Assembly (NCBI GenBank): GCA_004794655.1
Contig: SMMW01000046.1
Location: 7,117,501 to 7,181,500 of the forward strand
Source of the DNA: Marisa cornuarietis
Lineage: Eukaryota; Mollusca; Gastropoda; Architaenioglossa; Ampullariidae
Length of the DNA stretch: 64,000 nucleotides
Direction: 5' to 3'
The first letter of the stretch is position 1. Every line of letters begins with the position of its first letter. The translations under genes were made by a program, and so were the position numbers. Below the pieces are notes generated by a model. It did no database searches. It was not told the DNA's origin and saw only the letters and a list, made by a program, of their open reading frames with translations. Shown in pieces: positions 26,601 through 35,565 of this stretch.

Positions 26601-28288
26601 TATAAAACAGCTACAAAGATTTTAAAAAATCTCGTCCATGTTTGAGTTTGTGTTCACACACACACACACACACACATACACTCTTTTTCATTTTCACATT
26701 GTTCAGTCTGCTAGAAATGAGTAAATAAAATAAAGTAAATAAAAACTCACCATGTGTATGTAAGTTGCAGCAGGTCATCAAAAATAAAAAGGAACAGAAA
26801 AAAACTGTTAACTGTAAAAAAAAACTTTAGTACACATACATATCTACAACATAAAGTCATCACATATATTTTTAAGCTAGAACAGTCCTTAGCTGACCTC
26901 ACCTATTTCCTCAGGCGACAAGTTTACATTCAAAAGTGTGCTGCTAACAAGTTTATATTCAAAAGTTATATGTTTTATGTCAGTTTTTTGCCTGTCCTGC
27001 TGACCAAACATCCTCTACTAATGCAAGGGAAAAAAGCTAAGATACAAAACGTTTAAGCATTTCTCATTTAGGGTATTGTGTTATAAATAAATGTCTCCAA
27101 CATTGGTAAACTTTGTCAGTAATGTGTGTTTTCAAAATGTGTTTGTGTATGCGCGTGCATGAATGGCATGCATGTACACACACTTCAGACCTACAAATGC
27201 ATTTTTTCTCACATCAAACATAAAAATGGAATGGAACTATGCAAGACACTTGGAAGCTCAGTGTTTGAGATGGCATTTTTAGACAAGTGTTTGCCAAATA
27301 GTCAGAACAAGTCTGAAGTGTGAGTGATACTTACAACATTGTGTCCTTTAGCACGTCGTCCATAAGTGTATTCCAAAGCAACTGTTGGTTTAGGTGCCTC
27401 ATCTCTTTTCAATGGCAAAATAAAAAACAAGCCACACACAAAAATGTAAAATGTGGTGTTGACAAGTTAATCTCCTTTAGATAAAGTAAATTAAGACAGA
27501 AAGAAAATAAATATAACAAAATAAAGTTTACTGAACCACTAAGATTTTAATTTTTTCATGTACATATTTATTTTTAGTATACAATTCTGACTCTGTACTT
27601 TACACATTCAAGTAATTGAAAAGACTGTGCTCTTAGTAGTAAGCAGTTTTCTTTTATAAGTAGGTTCATAAACCTATAGACTGAATACAATCCTCACCTG
27701 TCAAGGAATCTTAGAATAACTGATGTTTTTCCCTGAAATAAAAAAGCAGAAAAAAAAAATAATTGTCTAAAACATAAAAATAAGCAGCTGGATTAGGAAT
27801 ACACGTGTATGAAAAAAAATAAAAGAGACAAAACAAAGACCAACATAGAGTTAATATAGTTATAGGTGATATCTAGAGTAAGGATTAATGTAGGTACGGA
27901 CAACATCTAGAGTAAATATTAATCAAATTCTTTTTTCTTCCTCATTTGCTCAGACAGCAATGCCAGAGGTCCTGGCAAATGATAAAATTTGTTGCAGGTA
28001 TGCTATGCAACGAAAGAGATTTACCACCAGGTATGCAGTGAAAGAACCAGAATCCATTTCATACATTGTTGTAAATAAGAAAGACTAATAACATGTGAAA
28101 TATTGACAACTTACAGAATTTTTACTCCCCAGCAGAAAAACAGCAGAGTTTTCATCAGCCTGCCCCTCATCTTGACCAAAAAAAAAAAACACCACAAAAT
28201 CTCAACTTAATTTATATATGCAGCTACTTAATTTTATTGAAATGATGGAAATGCTGTTAACAGTAACAAAAATGTTAGGAGTAGCAAT

Positions 28289-28360
<72 letters not shown>

Positions 28361-28486
28361 AGTGACCTTGAGCAAAAGCAGTTAGCAGGTTCTTTGAAAT
28401 TCTAAGACAAAGAAGGTAACTATGTTTTTACTACCTTGATTTTGCCTGGATTGTTGCACAGCAATGTCCCACAAGTTCTGATCCAT
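20884..28486 (-). CDS. DYNC2LI1: Cytoplasmic dynein 2 light intermediate chain 1, complete, 14 exons
   Basis: Subunit of cytoplasmic dynein 2, the motor for retrograde intraflagellar transport in cilia; it binds and stabilises the dynein-2 heavy chain. Coding exons, 5' to 3' on the minus strand: 28435-28486, 28115-28170, 27698-27732, 27335-27404, 26022-26110, 25635-25821, 25099-25167, 24534-24611, 23974-24053, 23739-23809, 23278-23323, 22943-22994, 21747-21839, 20884-20964. They total 1059 bases (352 aa plus TAA), close to 351 aa in human; all introns are GT-AG and all phases join. Seen in the product: start [13 protein letters not shown]-loop GSKNSGKTS split across exons 2-3, [13 protein letters not shown], switch-like [42 protein letters not shown], and a charged coiled C-terminus [16 protein letters not shown]. 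These match the DYNC2LI1 family rather than dynein-1 LIC. Intron 8 (24054-24533) lies 3' of a LINE tail that sits in intron 7. Identification is firm; UTR ends are not determined. Confidence 0.95.
21380..21570 (+). mobile_element. Heavily decayed LINE RT fragment in DYNC2LI1 intron 13
   Basis: Frames around 21415-21480 read [11 protein letters not shown] and, in a shifted frame, [11 protein letters not shown], matching the QLR.IS.IRKFL...KTLV.S...SRLDYCN pattern of CR1-like reverse-transcriptase C-termini. It is short and shifted, antisense to the host gene. Confidence 0.45.
23562..23604 (+). repeat. (GT)n microsatellite in a DYNC2LI1 intron
   Basis: About 21 GT units between the exons at 23278-23323 and 23739-23809. 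Confidence 0.95.
24663..24788 (+). mobile_element. 5'-truncated RTE-like LINE tail with 16-bp target-site duplication
   Basis: A 94-bp insertion (24679-24772) is flanked by a perfect 16-bp duplication, AATCCTTCTGAAAGGT, at 24663-24678 and 24773-24788. The inserted DNA still reads as the last 28 or so codons of a LINE ORF ([19 protein letters not shown], then [10 protein letters not shown] and stop) and ends in a GATT/ATTG repeat. It is nearly identical to the end of the longer copy at 33.0-33.9 kb. The copy lies in an intron of the minus-strand dynein gene, in antisense orientation to it. The duplication and extreme 5' truncation are hallmarks of target-primed reverse transcription. The tail is intact, so the insertion is probably recent. 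Confidence 0.9.
28290..28354 (+). repeat. (AC)n microsatellite in DYNC2LI1 intron 1
   Basis: About 32 uninterrupted CA units lie between coding exons 1 and 2 of the dynein light intermediate chain gene. No other content is seen in this part of the intron. Confidence 0.95.
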
Positions 28487-29069
28487 ATTTTAGCCTGAAC
28501 ATAATTATAAAGGCACTCTAACTGGCATGGTCAGCACATTTTCCATTCCTAATTTTTCTTTTATTGATTTTATATTTTATGCCCAGTAATTGCAAAAAAA
28601 CACTGGATGCAAAATTAAAAGATACCTCATATACAAGCTTGTTAATTTAAAGCCTACCCCCACCCCCTAACTGCACACTGCTTAAAATGACTAAATTGGC
28701 ATACATGGTATTATCCATGAGTCTCATGTTAATTTATCTCTTTTGTAATAAAGATTATACTAGTATTTTGTGTGTTGTTCAAATGACTGCAAGACTGGGA
28801 AACAGAAAATGTTCAGCACCTAATGGACTCATTATTTCTCAACCAGAACTTGGGGAGCTGAATAGGTGACCTCTAAGTCAGCAAACTAATAGATCAGCAA
28901 TATTCTGAGGCTCAAACAAAGAAATAAGAGTGTATCTTCTGTAAAGTCTCCATGGGTGCACAAGTACAGAAACTGTGTTTAGGGGTAAAATAGTTGTAAA
29001 TAATAGCAAAACGTAAATTTTGGTCTATTGAGTGGATCTGTTCATAAACCACCCGTACTATATTTTTAA

Positions 29070-29405
29070 AATTTTTGTTCACTAATACGCCGCACTGGTG
29101 TATAACCCGGAAATATATATACAACATGAAAGCTGGATCGTGGGCATTGCGTCTCGTTTTCGGCATGACAAGGGCGTGCACTTTAGCAAATGATCTGAAT
29201 GCTTCAATTGTATGCGGCTTAGATTTTAAAATGTGAACAGTTAACACTGTAACAACGTTAATAGTTAACACTTTAACATGGAAGTCATCGAAAAATTAAT
29301 ATAGGATTCTGAAAAATCTGTGAACAAACTGCATCTCTGTTTAAGCCGCAGGGTTTAATGCTGGGGAAAAAGTCGCGGCTTATAGTCCGAAATTTACGGA
29401 AATTA
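29070..29405. mobile_element. Possible decayed DNA-transposon/MITE block
   Basis: Near-repeated GCCGCA...TAACCC/TAAGCCGCAGGG segments occur at about 29091-29110 and 29343-29356. The right end carries GCGGCTTATAGTCCGAAATT, a phrase I associate with short dispersed DNA elements in animal genomes. The minus-strand ORF through the block (28912-29271) has no recognisable domain. Family assignment was not possible and boundaries are approximate. Confidence 0.3.
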
Positions 29406-29544
29406 CAATTAGTATATATTATTCATTTAAATTATAACTCTGAATGCGTCCGGTTTACCGGGTCCTCTATAATCTTTTGTGGGTACAGATGCGATAGAGT
29501 AACTCGCGGCATTGGTCGTCTGCTCGCTCCACTCAATTGCCCAA

Positions 29545-29615
29545 ATGTGCCTAATAAACTAACCCTAACCCTACCCCAAACCCTACGCCCAACGCTATCA
29601 CTAACCCTAATCCCC
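29545..29615. repeat. Degenerate interstitial telomere-like CCCTAA units
   Basis: Several CTAACCC/ACCCTA units with mutations lie in about 70 bp: two clean adjacent units near 29560 and more spaced ones up to 29610. This matches the animal telomere motif TTAGGG on the opposite strand. It is either a relic of a telomere-repair event or a simple repeat of that sequence. Confidence 0.6.
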
Positions 29616-30218
29616 AACCTCTGACAAAAAAACATAGACCGGCCTATGACGTAGCGATAGTGACTCCATTTGTTACCCTTTTGTGTTTCAAGAGCACATT
29701 ACATCATTACATTTATTTCATTTTACGCTTCAATATTTATTGAGCTGTGCGTTAGAAATTACCAGTAAACTTATGTATAAAGGCAGATTTCAGCTGTTCA
29801 TGTAGGCGAATCTCACAAACTATATCTGAAAGCGACACACTGCAGACTACCGGTGAGAATTTTTTTTATGCGAGTTAGCGTCTGCAGATACAGTCATTAA
29901 AAAATCTATTCAAGTTCATTTGCCTACATAAAAAATGTACTGTAAAAAACTGTGTTCGGAAATTGTGATTACCGACTGGAGAATGTATTCATGCAATTAC
30001 TCAAGACACTGTCATCATAGCTTACCGGATGTTTGGTAGTTGTCAGCGAGGAATGCTAATCCGAAGTTAATAAAAAGTAATACACCACGATGAAACAAAA
30101 TCGTACCGTCTTAAAACCGTGTAAAGTTTTCGTCAAATAAAAATTGTTTAAAACATTAGTTTACTTGAAAATATTATAACTGTTTTTCATAATCAGCGCG
30201 TCCCTATTGCGCATCAAA

Positions 30219-32069
30219 ATGGCTGCGCTTCGGAAATTTTTGCAAACAGAGGGATATGAAAAGTTCAAGAAAGCGCTGTTTTTAACCCGTGAAACATCCA
30301 AAGGGGATCCTGAAAATGAACCATTTAAATCGCTCTACGAGGCACGGATAATTCTTTCTGACTTGAAATCCAAAATAATCGATATTCGAAACGAAGATCC
30401 AGCTAATCGTGAACTTCTTTGTTGCGTTGCATGTTTAGAAATGCACTTGGGAGCGAACTTTGTTGAATCTGACGAAACCAGCTGTGGCGAAGAGCACTTA
30501 ATATATGCGTTGAAAATTCTTGAAGAACTTAAAATGGAAGACTGCGCAGTTAGTATATATTTGAACACACTCAATCATCTCAGCATTTTGTGGTCAGCTC
30601 GTAACCAGCACGAAAAAGCGAAAGAATTCTTGGAGAGAGCAGAAATACTTTATCAAAACTTCAAACAAAATGTAAGCAGTGCACCTAAACATGCAGATGA
30701 ACCATTTCAAGAAGTAGAAAACGACGCAGAGGGTTTTCTTATTCGGGAAAAGAAGTTTGAAAGCCTGTGCACTCACACTTTGTATTACAAAGCCCAGGTG
30801 TTGGCGAAGTTGGGTGACAGTGAGTCCTCGGCCAGATTTTGTCACATCACTTTGCATCGTCAGCTTGATGCCAATGAATACAATGCAGTGGAGTGGGCAC
30901 TGAACGCAGCCACCCTGTCACAGGTGTATATTTCTCAGGAAAAGTTTCCTGTTGCAAGACACTGCCTGGCTAGTGCATCTGTTGTGTTTCGAGAGGCAAA
31001 ATCAAATGGGGAAAAGTTAGAAGAAGACAAAGAAAACTGGGACTACAAGGATGCCGATATCATCAGATGCTGGATTAAATATGGTCTTCAGCTGCTGGAA
31101 TCATCAAGAGAAGATATGATGAGACAAGTAGATACTTTCGATGATGATCATAAGAGCAATGAACATTTGTCACAAAAAGTTGAAGAATTGGATCACAATG
31201 CAGATAAATCAACAACTGATCATCTTGATTACTTGAAAAAAAAGGGTGTAAGCAAATCTGATGAAACAGGGGCTAGTGATGATGAAAAAGAAGAGAAAAC
31301 ATATGAACCTTTTAATTTAGAAGTTACTTTGTATGAAGAGAAAGTCACTGATCAGCTTGTTCGAACTTTTGATGATGCAAGGCAAGTGTTTCTCTTTGTT
31401 CAAGAAGCAATCAGTCAAGCCAAAGCTGTGTACAGCTTAGATGGAAACTGTAGTGATTACATTCAGCTGATTCAGGATCACAGTAAGGCATTCAAGTTGC
31501 TGGCATTTTTCGAGCTGGATATAGGCAGACAGTGTCGCATGCACAAGCGTCGAGTGGACATGTTGCTGGCAACGCTAAATGAGATCAACCCACAGTACTA
31601 TTTGTTGGTGTGCAGACAACTTATCTATGAACTTGCAGAAACATATAGCACTATGATGGACCTTAAACTATCCACGATTGAGTTACAAGGAGTGCAACCA
31701 ACACCACATTCTATCAAGAAAATAAACTCGCTTGCCCAACAAAGCATCAAACAATATCAGACCTATCTGGATACTTTGAAAGGAGGCAAACCTGATTATC
31801 CAGATACCTTTCCTGATGGCAATACACGACCAGCTTTGCTGGCTTTTTTCTGCATTGGTCGTTTGTGGGGCAAAATCAATACACCAGATGTTAGTGAACG
31901 GCTGTCCTGCATGAATAACTCTTTAGAGAATTACAAATTCGTGGTCAGCTACTGCAGCAGACACCCAGAGGCATGTGCTGAAATTGCCAAGGAACATGCT
32001 TTATGTGAGGAACTGAGTGCTCTTCTTCCATTGAAGATGGGGAAAATAAGAGATGGAGAATCTGTCTAG
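30219..32069 (+). CDS. KIFBP: KIF-binding protein, complete, single exon
   Basis: KIFBP (formerly KBP/KIF1BP/KIAA1279) is an alpha-helical, TPR-like protein that binds the motor domains of a subset of kinesins and blocks microtubule binding, affecting axonal and organelle transport. One uninterrupted ORF of 616 aa (human protein 621 aa) begins at ATG 30219 in the context CAAAATGG (MAALRKFLQTEGYEKFKKA). TTG-initiated reading from 30207 would add only four residues and is not preferred. Family landmarks: YEARIILSDLKSKI near residue 45; LNTLNHLSILWSARNQHEKA near 120; AATLSQVYISQEKF; a charged linker rich in D/E/K around residues 300-370; then RRVDMLLATLNEINPQYYL; and a C-terminus LENYKFVVSYC...SALLPLKM, typical of the family end. 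No intron interrupts it, unlike the multi-exon vertebrate gene. Divergent neighbour of DYNC2LI1. Confidence 0.95.
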   Translation: MAALRKFLQTEGYEKFKKALFLTRETSKGDPENEPFKSLYEARIILSDLKSKIIDIRNEDPANRELLCCVACLEMHLGANFVESDETSCGEEHLIYALKILEELKMEDCAVSIYLNTLNHLSILWSARNQHEKAKEFLERAEILYQNFKQNVSSAPKHADEPFQEVENDAEGFLIREKKFESLCTHTLYYKAQVLAKLGDSESSARFCHITLHRQLDANEYNAVEWALNAATLSQVYISQEKFPVARHCLASASVVFREAKSNGEKLEEDKENWDYKDADIIRCWIKYGLQLLESSREDMMRQVDTFDDDHKSNEHLSQKVEELDHNADKSTTDHLDYLKKKGVSKSDETGASDDEKEEKTYEPFNLEVTLYEEKVTDQLVRTFDDARQVFLFVQEAISQAKAVYSLDGNCSDYIQLIQDHSKAFKLLAFFELDIGRQCRMHKRRVDMLLATLNEINPQYYLLVCRQLIYELAETYSTMMDLKLSTIELQGVQPTPHSIKKINSLAQQSIKQYQTYLDTLKGGKPDYPDTFPDGNTRPALLAFFCIGRLWGKINTPDVSERLSCMNNSLENYKFVVSYCSRHPEACAEIAKEHALCEELSALLPLKMGKIRDGESV

Positions 32070-33002
32070 TTTTGAATATATTGTTCTACAAAAACTGTGT
32101 TATTTGTGTGTGTGTGTATATATATATATATCTACCCTTGCTTTTCTGGCTACAGTAGTTGATAAAACAGTTGAAAGTGTTCAACTGCAGGGTGGAAGAA
32201 ACTTGTCAACTTTTAAGAAGATACCGTGATAACAAACATGATAAAGCATGACAATACCTGCTCTTCCTTTCGTCAATAACCATTTTTGGCTGTTTTGTGG
32301 CAAGACAGTGCAGTAATAACAATAAACGTGAACAGATTACATTACCCACCCTCATAGGTGTAGTTTAGGTTAACTTTTCTAAATTATAGGAATTTAAACT
32401 TGCTTTTCAGTAATTCAACATGACTCAGCTTTGTTGTTTTTAAGGTATGGACAGGGTTTAAATCTTTGCATGAAACTGAAAAGAATGAACATTTGGGTCT
32501 CCCTGGCTTTATAATCTTGATATTTTTGTTACTGGCTACTGATGGGAACAGGTTTCTATGAGTGGGTGAGGGAATTGGTTCGCTAGAGAAGTTTGATCAC
32601 ATGCATTTAGCTTAGTGTTATTACCAGAATCATTGTTCTTTGTACAACCGTTTGCTGTATATTTCACATGTTAGGGAAAGTTATTATATTTTGTAAATGA
32701 TTACTGACATCATATGGACCATCAGTTTTGGAGAGTTTTTGTTTTATTTGCTATAGACAATCTTCCTAAACATACATGAAGACAAAGCAGTTCACTATTT
32801 TACTGAAATATTCTATTGAAGTGTATATTGTTTGTATTCTAGGTAATTTTGTGTATAGTAGAATTTATACAATGTTTTGATTTGAATGTTTCTAGAAAAG
32901 TGAATTGACTTTGAATATTTAGTTACTGGTTGGGTAAGTGTTATTCCTTATAGCAGTTACTAGAAAAGAATTTATAATAGTTTTGGCCAATCCTGTGGGA
33001 CT
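32070..33002 (+). other. Probable 3' UTR and downstream spacer of KIFBP
   Basis: AT-rich, ORF-poor sequence follows the KIFBP stop. A (GT)n(AT)n run lies at 32105-32131. A canonical AATAAA signal is at 32321-32326, about 250 nt after the stop, and is the nearest candidate polyadenylation site. Nothing else is recognised before the LINE insertion. Confidence 0.4.
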
Positions 33003-33885
33003 GGATCATGAAGAATTCCACCGACAGAGAGAGGAGAGGGATCAAATGGACCATGACTATGACAGCAACAACAAAGCTGGAAGACTTGGACTTTGCTGAT
33101 GACATTGCCCTGTTGTCACACCGCCACCAAGACATGCATGAGAAAACAAATGCCTTCTCAGAAACAGCTGGAAACCTTGGCTTGAAGGTCAGCACAAAGA
33201 AAACAAAAAATATGAGAGTGAACGCCAGAGTCTAAGAAAACATCAAACTAAATGGAGAAGAGATTGAGGAAGTTGACAGCTTTACCTATCTTGGGTCCAA
33301 GATGTCCAACACCGGGGATGCGGAGGTGGAGATTCGAGCCCGACTGGCGAAAGCCAGCCAAGCCTTCGCCTCACTCAGGAGCACATGGAAGGCAAAAGAC
33401 ATCAGCCAGAAGACCAAGCTGAGAATCTTCAAGTCAAATGTGATCAGCACCCTCCTTTATGGATCAGAAGCATGGAAGATGACCAAAAACATCGGTAACA
33501 GGCTTGATGTCTTCCAAAACAGATGCCTTAGGCGCATACTTAACATCTTTTGGCCAAACACCATCACCAATGAAGAACTCCACCGAAGAACTGAAACCGA
33601 GTCCATCACCAGGCAGGTTCAACGAAGGCGTTGGCGATGGATTGGACATGTGCTCTGCCAGCAGACCTCTCCAGAATCGCCCTTCGATGGACTCCAGACG
33701 GCCGAAGAAAACGAGGCCGCCCAAAGGAAACCTGGAGAAGAACAGTGGAACGGGAGATGAAAGGGCTGGACATAGGGTCGCCTGGAGCGGGTTTCAGCCA
33801 ATCGACATCATTGGCGGGCTCTAGTTGAAGCCTTATGTGCAACTAGCACGAAGAGGATTGATTGATTGATTGAATCATGTGGGAC
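32989..33885 (+). mobile_element. 5'-truncated RTE-like non-LTR retrotransposon with target-site duplication
   Basis: This is the 3' part of a LINE reverse-transcriptase ORF. It has the catalytic FADD box in LDFADDIALL near 33090, then SFTYLGSKM, TKLRIFKSNVISTLLYGSEA, FQNRCLRRIL, RWRWIGHVL and, after a frameshift near 33670, RRKRGRPKETWRRTVE and a C-terminus ALCATSTKRID. It ends in (GATT)n. A stop codon at 33233 and the frameshift show that it is dead. Flanks AATCCTGTGGGAC (32989-33001) and AATCATGTGGGAC (33873-33885) form a 13-bp target-site duplication with one mismatch. The insert is about 870 bp. RTE-like is my best family guess; the RT and C-terminal features are seen directly. Confidence 0.9.
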
Positions 33886-33944
33886 AGCTATTCAATATTT
33901 GTTTTACACATATTTTTACTTTTAATTCACTTTGGTCTGCACAG

Positions 33945-34147
33945 GAAAAGATCAATGTCTTGATCCAGTTAATGTTGGATTATTACTGGGAAACTACTTG
34001 AAAATGTGTAATATCATTGATACTGCACCTGAACCTCAACCTTGTATGTGTGTTTGGCGAAATTTGATGTACAAGTGGCAGATGATTGAAGACAGGGAGC
34101 TGAGAAGCTATAGAGAATTTGAACAACTAAATCATTTACCGAACTAA
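33945..34147 (+). CDS. Orphan exon-like ORF, unknown product
   Basis: A good splice-acceptor context (TTTGGTCTGCACAG) at about 33931-33944 is followed by an open frame of about 67 codons: KDQCLDPVNVGLLLGNYLKM, then CVWRNLMYKWQMIEDRELRS, ending EQLNHLPN and stop. Its composition looks like real protein (no low complexity; mixed hydrophobic, Cys and Trp residues), so it could be the last exon of a gene whose upstream exons I cannot find. It begins about 60 bp after the LINE copy. I do not recognise the family. It may equally be a chance ORF in the KIFBP downstream region. Confidence 0.3.
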
Positions 34148-34989
34148 AGTGATTTCTCCAGTTCAAGTTTTTTCATTGCTGATTATGTGTGTGCATGTTG
34201 TTTTTGTTTTTTGGTTGTGGTTTGGGTTAAGAAGTAGTGGTTAGAGGGTAAAGGTTTGGGTTATGGTCAGTTTTAGTAGTTAGGAGAAAACAACAAGACC
34301 AGCTTGGGAGCTCAGGATTTTTTACTTGCGATTCTGTGGGAAAGGCCAATGTTTTAAGCAAATTTCTTTTCTGGAACCGAGGATCTCCAGGAACCAGGGA
34401 AATCTTTGCAAGTGTAATTACCAATACATGTTGTATTTCCCTACTTTAGTGAATCAACAAAAGATTGCGAGAGAATAATAAATATTGTTAAAGAGGAATG
34501 TTAGGAAATAGTAAGTAGCCTACCTGAAAGATGTAGAAAACTTCATATCGGCCAGCAGTGTTGGGGTATTATTATTAAAAAAAACACCCTAAGAGTATAA
34601 TCACAAAACAAGCTCTATTGCTCCTCACCTTCAGCTGAGGATATCAGCCGGTCTTCAGTTGTTTCCCTTAGTTAAAGGTGCATTTTAAAATACGAGAAAA
34701 TAAAAACAATACCTAAATGTGCCATCATATTCATTTCCTTGCTGCATTTATAAGTGCATTTTGTAAGCTCATATTACTTCCTGAAAAGGTCTAGTTCTTA
34801 GAAAAACCCTATCTCACTGTCATACCGTTTGACAGGAGCTGTAGTTAACGTGTAGTCAATTTATCAGAGTTGAGTATGTTATGCTGTATTTTCAGTAATT
34901 CTGATAACGTGCAGTGTATTTTTTTTTAAAGGAAACTCCAGTGCAAATAAGTTTGTTGACATAAGTTAAAGTGCTTGGCATTGTTTGTG
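34148..34989. other. Spacer with nothing recognised
   Basis: AT-rich sequence without a supported ORF, RNA gene or clear repeat. A GTTTGGGTTAAG/GGTTTGGGTTATGG pair of short purine-rich repeats occurs near 34220-34265. Confidence 0.4.
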
Positions 34990-35540
34990 AAATACGTTGG
35001 TGTGCATTGTGGCTCAATACTTTTCTTGTAGTCTCTTGTCAGCTCTCTGGAACTTAAGAGAATTGCCTGTATTTTCATTTAACTGCTGCAGTTTGACTTC
35101 TCTTCAACAGTTCATGATGTCTCTGCTTGTTTATTGCAACTTGGTACTTGTAGGCCTTCCAAAAGTACAGACTGCTTAATTGCATAGGATCAAAAATGAT
35201 GCTGTAAAACTAGTTTTGTGGAAATCAGAGCATGATCACATCACACATTTGCTCAAAGAACTTGATACACTATCACAAGAGTGATCCCCCTCCCCCTTCG
35301 CTTACCGGCATTTTGATAGCTCTGTTCCCCCATATTTTTCAGCTTTTTTACTTATCATTTTACTTGCTGTCTTTTTTTTGCTGAGGGTAAAACACTTTAA
35401 GACCCCAGAAACGAATATCAAATCTTTGGTCATTGTTCTTTCAGTATTATTACCCTTAGTTTCTGGAACTTGCTACACACCGTGGTGATAAATGCATTAA
35501 AATGTAAACTTAAAAAAGTACTACTTTCCTCTTGCTTTTC
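34990..35540 (+). mobile_element. Decayed CR1/Jockey-like LINE, 3' end of reverse transcriptase
   Basis: Broken frames still read like the C-terminal part of an animal LINE reverse transcriptase: LLVYCNLVLVGLPKVQTA (the family usually has SRLDYCNSLL.GLP), then LHRIKNDAVKLVL and HDHITHLLKELDTL, and later NALKCKLKKVL. In-frame stops occur near 35177 and 35281. The element ends just before the hAT insertion at 35574. The same family is seen at 62.9-63.9 kb. Confidence 0.6.
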
Positions 35541-35565
35541 CTTATACTCCATTTGCTTGTGCAAT

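Larger units (their letters stand above)
28487..30218. promoter_or_regulatory. Shared intergenic region between divergent DYNC2LI1 and KIFBP
   Basis: The start codons of the two genes face away from each other across about 1.7 kb. The interval must hold both promoters and 5' UTRs. It is mostly AT-rich, with no clear TATA box or CpG island. It also holds a degraded transposon-like block (29070-29405) and degenerate telomere-like CCCTAA units (29545-29615). The divergent arrangement is seen directly; shared regulation is an inference. Confidence 0.5.

Noticed and set aside
26747..27056. Possible extra DYNC2LI1 exon or ORF between 26.7 and 27.1 kb
   Set aside because: The flanking exons (27335-27404 and 26022-26110) join in phase and give the family sequence [13 protein letters not shown] without it.
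30335..30857. Minus-strand ORFs inside KIFBP
   Set aside because: Antisense shadows of a confidently identified coding exon.
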